DNA of 47,433 bases. Source: Lachnospiraceae bacterium. GTDB lineage: Bacteria; Bacillota; Clostridia; Lachnospirales; Lachnospiraceae. The DNA lies in assembly GCA_024683155.1 (NCBI GenBank), contig JAIKYN010000121.1:1-47433 (forward strand), given 5' to 3'. Shown here piece after piece: positions 35,648 to 43,035 of this stretch. Position 1 is the first letter of the stretch. The number at the start of each line of letters is the position of its first letter. Under the pieces are notes generated by a model. It did no database searches, was not told the origin of the DNA, and worked only from the letters and a program-made list of their open reading frames with translations. Made by a program: the position numbers and the translations under genes.

Positions 35648-36256
35648 ATGGAAGAAACCATGCGTCTCCCGAAACCGGGAGATATTTACAGGCATTTTAA
35701 AGGAAATAAATATGAGATCGTTACGCTGGCGGAAGATACTGAGACCGGTGAAACACTGGTGATCTATAAGGCACTTTACGGAGAAGGCAAAGTGTTTGCC
35801 AGAGAGCTGCATATGTTTCTGGAAAAGATCGACACCATCCGCTATCCCGGAGCTACACAGACACACCGGTTTGAGCCGGTACAGGAGAAAGATGCTGCGG
35901 TAGATGAGAAGGCAGCCTATCGAGAGAAAGAAAGCAGTGTGTCCGGGACAAACGCTGCGGTACCAACAGATGCAGATACCTATCATGAGAAGGAAGTCGC
36001 CATGGCAACGGAAGAAGCCGACGAGGGAAGCCTTCATCCCATGCTGTTGCAGTTTCTGGATGCAGAGACCTATGAAGAGCGTCTGAACATCCTGGAGCTG
36101 ATGCATAACCGTAAGATCCTTACGGAGGATATGTTAAGAACCATGGCCATTACCCTTGATATCCAGCTGCCGGATAGTGACCCGGAAGATCAGTATGAGC
36201 AGGTACAATACGCCCTGAATACCCGGAAAAAGTTCGAGACCACAAGGCTTCGTTAA
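35648..36256 (+). CDS. DUF1653-domain protein
   Basis: A 202-aa protein. Residues 9-65 match DUF1653, a small beta-rich domain of unknown function: GDIYRHFKGNKYEIV, then TGETLVIYKALYGEGKVFARELHMF cut to its core VIYKALYGE. A charged linker follows, and the C-terminal 70 residues are helical and unrecognised (LQFLDAETYEERLNIL). Cytoplasmic. ATG 35648 follows AAGGGG at 11 bases; a GTG at 35609 would overlap the likely transcription start, and ATG 35660 is another option. It stands alone between trkA and mutY; its job is unknown. Confidence 0.85.
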   Translation: MEETMRLPKPGDIYRHFKGNKYEIVTLAEDTETGETLVIYKALYGEGKVFARELHMFLEKIDTIRYPGATQTHRFEPVQEKDAAVDEKAAYREKESSVSGTNAAVPTDADTYHEKEVAMATEEADEGSLHPMLLQFLDAETYEERLNILELMHNRKILTEDMLRTMAITLDIQLPDSDPEDQYEQVQYALNTRKKFETTRLR

Positions 36257-36343
36257 CGTCTTTTTCGGTTACAGGGTATTGATCAGGAGAAGCAGGAGCC
36301 TGCCCGATCTATTTTCGGAGCGGGGGTTGAAAACAGGAACAGT

Positions 36344-37438
36344 TTGAAAGATAAGACAGAAGTATCCACGGAGAAATTAAAGGCACAGATCATCCCGCCT
36401 TTACGGAAGTGGTTTCAGGAAAACAAAAGAGAGCTTCCATGGCGCAGCGATCCTACACCCTATCATGTGTGGCTGTCGGAGATCATGTTACAGCAGACCC
36501 GTGTGGAAGCGGTGAAGGAATATTATGCCAGATTTTTACAAACTCTACCCACGGTGGAGAGTTTAGCAAAAGCACCGGAAGATCAGCTTTTAAAGCTATG
36601 GGAAGGACTGGGCTATTACAGCCGGGTACGCAACCTGCAGAAGGCGGCCAGAGTGTTGGAAGACCGTCAATATATCCTTCCCGATGAGAAGAAGCTGCTG
36701 CTGGAACTTCCGGGGATCGGAAGTTATACCGCAGGAGCCATTGCTTCCATCGCTTTTGGAAAGAAAGAGACGGCGGTGGACGGAAATCTGCTGCGGGTAT
36801 TATCCCGCCTTCGGGAGGATCCGCGCTGCATTGACGAGCAGAAAACCAAAAGTGCGGTAGAAGCCGAACTTCTGGAGATCTATCCGGAAGAAGGCTGCGG
36901 AGACTGTAACCAGGCATTTATGGATCTGGGGGCTACGGTATGCGTTCCGGGCGGCGCACCGCTGTGCCACATTTGCCCGTTAAAGCCTTATTGCAAGGCG
37001 GGGCAAAAGGGTACCTGGAAGAATTATCCGGTACGGAAGGCCAAAGCAGGACGGAAGATCGAGGATCGTACCATTATCATTCTGGTGGATGAGGATAAGA
37101 TCGCGCTGCATAAACGGCCGGACAAAGGTCTTCTTGCAGGCCTGTACGAATTCATCAATCTGGAAGGACATCTGACCCGTCAGGAGGTGCTTGACTACCT
37201 GGGGGCTTTCGGGTTAAAGTCCTTACGTGTGCGTAAGCTGGCAGATGCGAAACACATTTTCAGCCACATTGAGTGGCATATGATCGGATACGAGGTGAAG
37301 GCGGATGAGCTGGAACCTACCCGGGAGCGGGCACAAAAGGCCGGGCTTTTTTTTGCCGGGCACAGCCAGATCCGGGAGCAGTATCCTATCCCGTCGGCCT
37401 ATGGGGCCTATCGCGACTATGTGCTGGAACAATCATAA
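36344..37438 (+). CDS. mutY: Adenine DNA glycosylase MutY
   Basis: A 364-aa repair enzyme that removes adenine mispaired with 8-oxoguanine. Glu46 in SEIMLQQTRV and Asp146 in AVDGNLLRVLSR are the catalytic acids; the helix-hairpin-helix is LPGIGSYTAGAIA. The iron-sulfur cysteines are 200, 208, 211 and 217, a CX7CX2CX5C spacing with one residue more than the E. coli CX6C. The C-terminal NUDIX-like domain has the FSH loop (HIFSHIEWHM) that reads 8-oxoguanine. The start is a TTG with AGGA about five bases upstream; no better start exists before the conserved core. Confidence 0.95.
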   Translation: MKDKTEVSTEKLKAQIIPPLRKWFQENKRELPWRSDPTPYHVWLSEIMLQQTRVEAVKEYYARFLQTLPTVESLAKAPEDQLLKLWEGLGYYSRVRNLQKAARVLEDRQYILPDEKKLLLELPGIGSYTAGAIASIAFGKKETAVDGNLLRVLSRLREDPRCIDEQKTKSAVEAELLEIYPEEGCGDCNQAFMDLGATVCVPGGAPLCHICPLKPYCKAGQKGTWKNYPVRKAKAGRKIEDRTIIILVDEDKIALHKRPDKGLLAGLYEFINLEGHLTRQEVLDYLGAFGLKSLRVRKLADAKHIFSHIEWHMIGYEVKADELEPTRERAQKAGLFFAGHSQIREQYPIPSAYGAYRDYVLEQS

Positions 37439-37459
37439 ACTTGAGACGGAGGAGTAAAA

Positions 37460-38485
37460 GTGAAGCTTTTATCATTCGCAGTACCTTGCTATAACTCTGA
37501 AAATTATATGAGAAAGTGCATCGATTCCCTGCTGCAGGGAGGAGATGAGGTGGAGATCCTCATCGTGGATGACGGATCCAAGGATCAGACCGCCGATATT
37601 GCCGATGATTACGAGAAGAAGTATCCCGGCATCTGTAAGGCCATTCATAAGGAAAACGGTGGACACGGTTCCGCTGTGAACAGTGGTCTGGAGCATGCCA
37701 CCGGTTTGTTTTTCAAGGTGGTGGACAGTGATGACTGGGTAAGTAGCAGTGCCTATGAGGAGATCTTAAGAGTGTTGCATCAGTTTGCCGGCAGTGATCA
37801 GGTGCTGGATATGCTCATCAGTAACTTTGTTTACGATAAGGTGGCAGAGGATAAGCATAAGGTCATGCGTTATAAGCACGCCCTTCCTGAGAATCGCCTG
37901 TTTACCTGGAATGAGGTAAAGCATTTCCGCAAGGGACAGTACATCCTCATGCATTCCGTGATCTATCGTACCAAGCTGCTGAAGGATGCAGGCTTAAAGC
38001 TTCCCGAGCATACCTTCTATGTAGATAACATTTATGTGTTTGAACCCATGCTTGGCGTTAAGAACATGTATTATCTGGATGTGAACTTCTATCGTTATTT
38101 CATCGGAAGAAGCGATCAGTCCGTGAATGAGAAGATCATGATCTCCCGTATCGATCAGCAGATCAAGGTCAATAAGCTGATGTATGATTTCTTCGTAGTA
38201 CATAAGCCGCAGATCGCAGCCAACCGGAAGCGTTACAGCTATATGTACAATTACCTGGAGATCATTACCGCTATCTCCTCGATCCTCCTGGCCATCGAAG
38301 GAACTCCGGAAGCACTGGAGAAACGGAAGGCTCTCTGGGACTACCTGAAGGAGAAGGATGCCGTCCTGGCGGTGAAGCTGCGTCACGGATTTATCGGTGC
38401 TTATACCAATCTTCCGGGCAGAGGCGGGCGAAAGATTTCTGTAGAAGGCTATAAACTGGTGCGGAGATTCTTTAACTTTAACTGA
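37460..38485 (+). CDS. Family 2 glycosyltransferase
   Basis: A 341-aa GT-A enzyme. The N-terminus SFAVPCYNSENYMRKCIDSL, shortened to its core AVPCYN, binds the sugar nucleotide with VDDGSKDQT and NGGHGSAVNSGL; the metal-binding motif is VVDSDDW. No membrane helix is seen. It probably adds a sugar to a cell-surface polymer or lipid, with acceptor unknown. GTG 37460 is a good start, with GGAGGAG eight bases upstream. It follows mutY after 21 bases; no other surface polysaccharide genes adjoin it. Confidence 0.92.
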   Translation: MKLLSFAVPCYNSENYMRKCIDSLLQGGDEVEILIVDDGSKDQTADIADDYEKKYPGICKAIHKENGGHGSAVNSGLEHATGLFFKVVDSDDWVSSSAYEEILRVLHQFAGSDQVLDMLISNFVYDKVAEDKHKVMRYKHALPENRLFTWNEVKHFRKGQYILMHSVIYRTKLLKDAGLKLPEHTFYVDNIYVFEPMLGVKNMYYLDVNFYRYFIGRSDQSVNEKIMISRIDQQIKVNKLMYDFFVVHKPQIAANRKRYSYMYNYLEIITAISSILLAIEGTPEALEKRKALWDYLKEKDAVLAVKLRHGFIGAYTNLPGRGGRKISVEGYKLVRRFFNFN

Positions 38486-38502
38486 TATCTCATGGATCCT
38501 GC

Positions 38503-38569
38503 TTTTTGCTACTCCCTGAAAAACAGGAACATTTCATTTTGCTTCTCTCAGAAAAACAGGAAAAATTTT
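38503..38569 (+). repeat. Two 33-bp tandem repeats
   Basis: Two copies of a unit reading TTTTGCT-n-CTC-n-CTGAAAAACAGGAA-like sequence start at 38504 and 38537, exactly 33 bases apart and about 75% alike. The core GAAAAACAGGAA also occurs at 20927-20938, just after the inverted-repeat element. They lie right after the glycosyltransferase stop. Confidence 0.6.
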
Positions 38570-38653
38570 AAAATTTATGTTTATGAGGGATTTGTGGGTA
38601 ATTATTAAGTTTTATATGGACGTTTATTCATTTTGAGGTCCATAACGATTGAC

Positions 38654-38688
38654 GAAAGTTTGCGAAAGTGTTTGAAAGAGCCTTGACG
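38654..38688 (+). promoter_or_regulatory. Three GAAAG boxes at 10-base intervals before a TTGACG
   Basis: GAAAG occurs at 38654, 38664 and 38674, exactly one helical turn apart, and TTGACG (38683-38688) follows five bases later. The matching -10 position reads only TGAATA. This resembles an activator-dependent promoter, but no factor can be named. Confidence 0.45.
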
Positions 38689-38759
38689 AGCGGATTTTCA
38701 GTATGTGAATAAAGATACAAAAACATGTCTTTCCATGGCGGACATCCATTCGCTGTGGC

Positions 38760-38788
38760 TTGACAGTGTCTGTTTTAGATAATAAAAT
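38760..38788 (+). promoter_or_regulatory. Strong promoter upstream of the short transcript/membrane protein gene
   Basis: TTGACA (38760-38765), 17 bases, TAAAAT (38783-38788). A short palindrome GACA-G-TGTC (38762-38770) overlaps the -35 and an ATGTC/GACAT inverted repeat lies at 38725-38745. Transcription should begin near 38795, only about 30 bases before a terminator. Confidence 0.75.
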
Positions 38789-38794
38789 AGGCAT

Positions 38795-38863
38795 GTTTAG
38801 GACTTGAATAATTATGATTTTGTTAGAAAGAGTGCAGTAAGGCGCTTACTGTACTCTTTTTTT
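38795..38863 (+). ncRNA. Candidate short RNA or attenuated leader ending in an intrinsic terminator
   Basis: The strong promoter at 38760-38788 is followed, after a short stretch, by a textbook terminator: AAAGAGT-G-CAGTAAG (38827-38841) pairs with CTTACTG-T-ACTCTTT (38845-38859), then a T run to 38863. The result would be an RNA of about 70 nt. It could be a small RNA, an attenuator for the membrane protein gene at 38877, or simply the end of the upstream transcript with a promoter by chance inside. The terminator itself is certain; the RNA is inferred. Confidence 0.5.
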
Positions 38864-38876
38864 CTCGTTAGTTTGT

Positions 38877-39443
38877 ATGTTACGGAACCCGTATAAGGAT
38901 GATTATGATCATCGACCGGAAGTGAATAGACGTGGGCGGTTTGTGGATCGCTTCTATTATAAGGGAGATCTTTATAAGCTTCCGTTTGACGGAAAGCAGA
39001 AGAAACGGACCGTGGTAGTGAGCCTTTTATTTTTCCTGCTGTTCATTGGTCTGTGGGTGCTCCAGGGACTGATCAATCAGGCGTCCTCCCGCGTACTGTG
39101 GGTGCTGGTTCCCTATATGTTTATCCTGCTTCCTGCTTTATATATGGGACTGGGGATCGCGGAATATGCTTTTTCCCATAACCCCATGCGCAGAGAGGAA
39201 TACGAGAAGGGACTGGAGCGTATGAAACATTCGGTTCTGGGTGTGATGATCTTCTCTGTGATCAGCATGATCTGTGAGATCCTGTACCTGATCCTCAGGG
39301 CCGGACAGTATGAATGGAAGAGTGAATTATTGTTTTCCATTTTTTATCCATTCCTCATTGGAGCGGGAATCTTATTCGGAAAATATTATGACCGCACCTT
39401 CTCCGGCATCACCATGGAAAAGGTGGAGCTGGAAAATGAATAG
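38877..39443 (+). CDS. Four-helix membrane protein of unknown function
   Basis: A 188-aa protein with a charged N-terminus (about 45 residues, many Arg, Asp and Lys) and four membrane helices at roughly 45-67, 73-97, 118-142 and 149-166. No family recognised. The ATG comes only 13 bases after the T run of a terminator and has no ribosome binding site, and the frame has no better start between that ATG and a stop at 38838. So translation may be weak, leaderless or dependent on terminator read-through. The oligopeptide binding-protein gene follows 61 bases downstream. Confidence 0.75.
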   Translation: MLRNPYKDDYDHRPEVNRRGRFVDRFYYKGDLYKLPFDGKQKKRTVVVSLLFFLLFIGLWVLQGLINQASSRVLWVLVPYMFILLPALYMGLGIAEYAFSHNPMRREEYEKGLERMKHSVLGVMIFSVISMICEILYLILRAGQYEWKSELLFSIFYPFLIGAGILFGKYYDRTFSGITMEKVELENE

Positions 39444-39504
39444 GATGTTTTCTTCCTATATCAACAGGAAGTTAACATAAATCATATCTTATAAGGAGGA
39501 TATT

Positions 39505-41874
39505 ATGAAAAGAGCTAAGAAATTCCTGGCATTAATGCTTGCCGGGGCAATGACTGTATCTTTAGCTGCTTGTGGCGCTGCTGAGCAGACTGCTGAGACA
39601 ACCGCTGCTACAACTGCAGAGACTACAGCTGAAAGCGTTGCAGAAGAGACTACTGTAGAAGAAGCTTCTAACAGTGACACTCCTCTTGTGATCGCTGCAG
39701 ATGATTTCTCTGAGAAATTCAGCCCGTTCTTCTCTAACAGTGTACCTGATACCAATGTTCAGGCTATGACACAGGTATTACTGCTGGGTAACGACCGTGC
39801 AGGAGAGATCGTTTACAATGGTATTGAAGGTGAGACAAAGTCCTGGAACGGTACGGATTACTTCTATCAGGGAGCATCCGATTGTACTGTTACCGAGAAT
39901 GAGGACGGAACAGTATTATATGAGTTCAAGCTGCGTGATGATCTGGTTTTCTCTGATGGAGAGCCTGTAACCGCAGATGACGTGATCTTCACCATGTATG
40001 TATATCTGGATCCTTCCTATGATGGTGCTACCTCTCTTTACTCTCTGCCGATTCAGGGTATCGAAGAGTACAGAAGCGGTGCAGAACCTCTTTGGAAAGT
40101 ACTGTACAACAACGGCGCTGACAACACAGACTTCAGCCTCTATACAGAAGAGCAGCAGAAGCAGTTCTTCGAGACAGATCTGCCTGCAGCAGGTGCTGCT
40201 TTCGCACAGGATATCACAGATTACTGTGTCGCAAACTATGCAGATTACTTTGACGCAAGCGTTTCCAGTGATGTAGCAAATGCTATGACACTGTGGGGCT
40301 ATGGCGCCATCGAAGAGGGTGTACTGACTGCTCCCTCCGGAAAGACATGGGATCTGGCAACCGCTGAACCTACTACCGCTGAGTGGTGGGAGGAAATCCT
40401 GGCTGCATATGATAATGATATCGTAACAGCTACCGATACCGAGAAGGCTAACGTTACCTTCACAGAACTTCTGGATCCCAGTTACCTGAACACAGTTGAG
40501 ACCGGCGCTTCCGCTGATCATGTAACAGGTATCACTAAGGTAGACGATTACACCGTAGATGTACTGTTAACCGAAGTAGATGCAACTGCTATCTATAACT
40601 TAGGCGTATATATCACACCGCTTCATTATTATGGTGATAAGTCTCTGTATGACTATGACAATAACCAGTTCGGTTTTGTAAAGGGTGATCTTTCTTCCGT
40701 ACGTGCCAAGACCACAGTTCCCATGGGCGCAGGTCCTTACAAGTTCGTGAAGTATGAGAACAAGACCGTCTACATGGAAGCAAACGACCTGTATTACAAG
40801 GGTGCTCCCAAGACCAAGAATCTGCAGTGGAAGGTTACCTCTTCTCCTGATAAGACTCCCGGTGTTGTTCAGGGTACCATCGATATCTCCGATCCTTCCG
40901 CATCTAAGGATGCTCTGGCGCAGATCGCAGGCGAGAACAGCAACGGAGAGATCTCCGGTGATAAGCTGACCACTGTTCTGACCGATACAAGAGGATACGG
41001 TTACATTGGTATGAACTCCCAGAACGTTAAGGTTGGCGATGATGGCTCCAGCGAAGAGTCCAAGGCTCTGAGAAAGGCCATTGCAACCGTTCTGTCCGTA
41101 TATCGTGATGTCGTTATTGATTCCTACTATGGCGAAGCTGCATCCGTTATCAACTATCCTATTTCCAATACTTCCTGGGCAGCTCCTCAGGCATCCGATC
41201 CTGACTATGAGATCGCATTCTCCAAGAATGTAGATGGTGAGCCGATCTATACTGATGGTATGAGCCAGGAGGAGAAGGAAGCAGCAGCTCTTGAAGCAGC
41301 ACTTGGCTTCTTCGAGGCAGCAGGATACACCGTAGAAGATGGCAAGGTTACTGCAGCTCCTGCAGGTGCTGAGATGAGCTATGAAGTACTTATCGGTGGT
41401 TCCGGACAGGGTGATCATCCTTCCTTCGGTATCTTAACCGCAGCAAGCGAAGCTCTGAAGACCATCGGCTTTGATCTGGTTGTAACTGACCTTTCCGATT
41501 CTTCTCAGCTCTGGTCCGCAACCGAGGGTGGTACCGCTGATCTTTGGTGTGCTGCATGGCAGACAACCATTGATCCTGATATGTTCCAGATCTATCACAG
41601 TGAAGGTGGTTCTGCATATATGTACAGAATCTATTCTTCCGAGCTGGATGAGCTGGTAGAAGCAGGCAGAACCAATACCGATCAGGCATACAGAAAGGCT
41701 ATCTATAAGGAAGCTCTTGACTTTGTTGTTGATTACGCAGTCGAGATCCCTGTATATCAGAGACAGGATCTGACCCTGATCAGCACAGAGAGAGTAAAGG
41801 TAGATTCCATCTGCCCTGATATGACAACTTATTACAGTTACTTAGACGAGATCGAAACAGTGGAAATGAACTGA
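39505..41874 (+). CDS. Oligopeptide ABC transporter binding lipoprotein (family 5), oversized
   Basis: Extracellular binding protein of the peptide importer, 789 aa, against roughly 500-600 for typical OppA/DppA. The lipoprotein signal ends SLAAC (Cys23), followed by a Thr/Glu/Ala-rich linker to about residue 55. Family 5 features include YEFKLRDDLVFSDGEPVTADDV, shortened to LRDDLVFSDGEPVTADDV, GAGPYKFVKYE and a late WQTTIDPDMFQIYHSE-type segment. The extra length is spread over several insertions (about 155-300). The site AAGGAGGA is five bases before the ATG. Codon choice is biased to GCT/TCT/ACA compared with neighbours, which fits high expression. A terminator hairpin separates it from the permeases. 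Confidence 0.94.
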   Translation: MKRAKKFLALMLAGAMTVSLAACGAAEQTAETTAATTAETTAESVAEETTVEEASNSDTPLVIAADDFSEKFSPFFSNSVPDTNVQAMTQVLLLGNDRAGEIVYNGIEGETKSWNGTDYFYQGASDCTVTENEDGTVLYEFKLRDDLVFSDGEPVTADDVIFTMYVYLDPSYDGATSLYSLPIQGIEEYRSGAEPLWKVLYNNGADNTDFSLYTEEQQKQFFETDLPAAGAAFAQDITDYCVANYADYFDASVSSDVANAMTLWGYGAIEEGVLTAPSGKTWDLATAEPTTAEWWEEILAAYDNDIVTATDTEKANVTFTELLDPSYLNTVETGASADHVTGITKVDDYTVDVLLTEVDATAIYNLGVYITPLHYYGDKSLYDYDNNQFGFVKGDLSSVRAKTTVPMGAGPYKFVKYENKTVYMEANDLYYKGAPKTKNLQWKVTSSPDKTPGVVQGTIDISDPSASKDALAQIAGENSNGEISGDKLTTVLTDTRGYGYIGMNSQNVKVGDDGSSEESKALRKAIATVLSVYRDVVIDSYYGEAASVINYPISNTSWAAPQASDPDYEIAFSKNVDGEPIYTDGMSQEEKEAAALEAALGFFEAAGYTVEDGKVTAAPAGAEMSYEVLIGGSGQGDHPSFGILTAASEALKTIGFDLVVTDLSDSSQLWSATEGGTADLWCAAWQTTIDPDMFQIYHSEGGSAYMYRIYSSELDELVEAGRTNTDQAYRKAIYKEALDFVVDYAVEIPVYQRQDLTLISTERVKVDSICPDMTTYYSYLDEIETVEMN

Positions 41875-41901
41875 TCCGGTTCGTTTAACAGGAAATGAAT
41901 T

Positions 41902-41934
41902 CGTCAGCTGTCCATTTTTGACGGACAGCTGGCG
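41902..41934 (+). other. Stem-loop after the binding-protein gene
   Basis: CAGCTGTCC pairs with GGACAGCTG (41905-41913 with 41923-41931), extended by three more pairs, with no long T run after it. It may protect the 3' end of the binding-protein mRNA. Confidence 0.6.
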
Positions 41935-41951
41935 ATTATTCTTGTAAAAAG

Positions 41952-42003
41952 CATTTCGTGAGGAGAAGAGGAGGATCCTCTTCTTGCCACGAAATGATTT
42001 TTT
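41952..42003 (+). terminator. Intrinsic terminator between binding-protein and permease genes
   Basis: CATTTCGTG (41952-41960) pairs with CACGAAATG (41988-41996), with an inner AAGAGGA/TCCTCTT stem, then A and a run of six T. Together with the preceding stem-loop it should stop most transcripts, leaving less permease than binding protein. Confidence 0.85.
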
Positions 42004-42034
42004 CTGCAAGAAAGCAGGTAAGGAGTAGTTTTAA

Positions 42035-43021
42035 ATGAAGAAGTTTATTTTGAAGCGACTGTTGATATCGGTCGTACTGCTATTCTTCGTATCGCTGATC
42101 ATTTATGCCATCATGCGTTGTATGCCTATGTCTTACGTGGAGACACAGGCGATGGCTCTTGCTACCAGACCCGGTGCCAAGAGTTATGAAGAATGGGTAA
42201 AGCAGCTGAATGCACAGTATGGTTTGGACGTAGGTGTCATTCAGGGTTATTTTATCTGGGCCTCGAAAGCGATCCGCCTGGAATTTGGTGATTCCTGGTA
42301 TTGGAATCAGCCGGTTCTGACAAAGTTCCAGAATGTGATCTGGTATTCCTTTTTCCTGGGACTGGTCACCTTCATGATCGAGATCGCCATTGCGATTCCT
42401 GCCGGTATTTCCGCAGCAAAGAAGCAGTATTCCATGACGGATTATACCGTGACCGTTATTGCGCTTCTGGGTATTTCCCTTCCCAGTTTCTTCTTTGCTA
42501 CGATCTTAAAGTATGTATTTTCCGTAAAGCTCGGCTGGTTTGATCTATACGGTATCGTTGGACGTATGCACGAAAATATGACACCGATCCAGCAGCTGGG
42601 CGATATCATCTGGCATATGGTGCTGCCCGTGGTGACCATTTCCGTGGTCAGCATCGGTGGTCTCATGCGTTATACCCGTACCAATATGCTGGAAGTTCTG
42701 AATTCCGATTATATCCGTACTGCACGGGCCAAGGGTGTCAGCGAGAAGAAGGTGGTCAATCACCATGCATTCCGTAATACCCTGATCCCCATCGTTACCT
42801 TACTGGGTGGTTCCCTTCCCGGTCTGTTCAGTGGTGCCATGATCACAGAGACCCTGTTCCAGATCCCCGGGATCGGCTATACCTCATATGTAAGTATCAT
42901 GCAGGGCGATATTCCTTTTGTTATGTTCTATATGGTGTTCCTTGCGGTCCTTACGCTGACGGGTAATCTTATTGCGGATATCCTGTATGCGGTGGTTGAC
43001 CCGAGAGTCAGAGTAAGTTAG
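42035..43021 (+). CDS. Oligopeptide ABC transporter permease, OppB/DppB type
   Basis: A 328-aa permease with six membrane helices. The first helix starts at residue 9, after MKKFILKRLL. The coupling motif is RTARAKGVSEKKVVNHHAFRNTL, shortened to its core RAKGVSEKKV...FRNTLIPI, near 230-250. The C-terminus DPRVRVS is typical. It pairs with the following OppC-type permease. AAGGAG lies 9 bases before the ATG. Confidence 0.95.
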   Translation: MKKFILKRLLISVVLLFFVSLIIYAIMRCMPMSYVETQAMALATRPGAKSYEEWVKQLNAQYGLDVGVIQGYFIWASKAIRLEFGDSWYWNQPVLTKFQNVIWYSFFLGLVTFMIEIAIAIPAGISAAKKQYSMTDYTVTVIALLGISLPSFFFATILKYVFSVKLGWFDLYGIVGRMHENMTPIQQLGDIIWHMVLPVVTISVVSIGGLMRYTRTNMLEVLNSDYIRTARAKGVSEKKVVNHHAFRNTLIPIVTLLGGSLPGLFSGAMITETLFQIPGIGYTSYVSIMQGDIPFVMFYMVFLAVLTLTGNLIADILYAVVDPRVRVS

Positions 43022-43035
43022 GAGGGAGCGCTGCA

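Noticed and set aside
36932-36995. A damaged iron-sulfur motif in MutY, because of the seven-residue gap between the first two cysteines
   Set aside because: All four cysteines are present, and I recall the CX7C spacing in related clostridial MutY proteins, so it is likely a normal lineage variant.
38503-38569. A CRISPR array
   Set aside because: Only two imperfect 33-bp units directly abutting, without spacers, and no cas genes.
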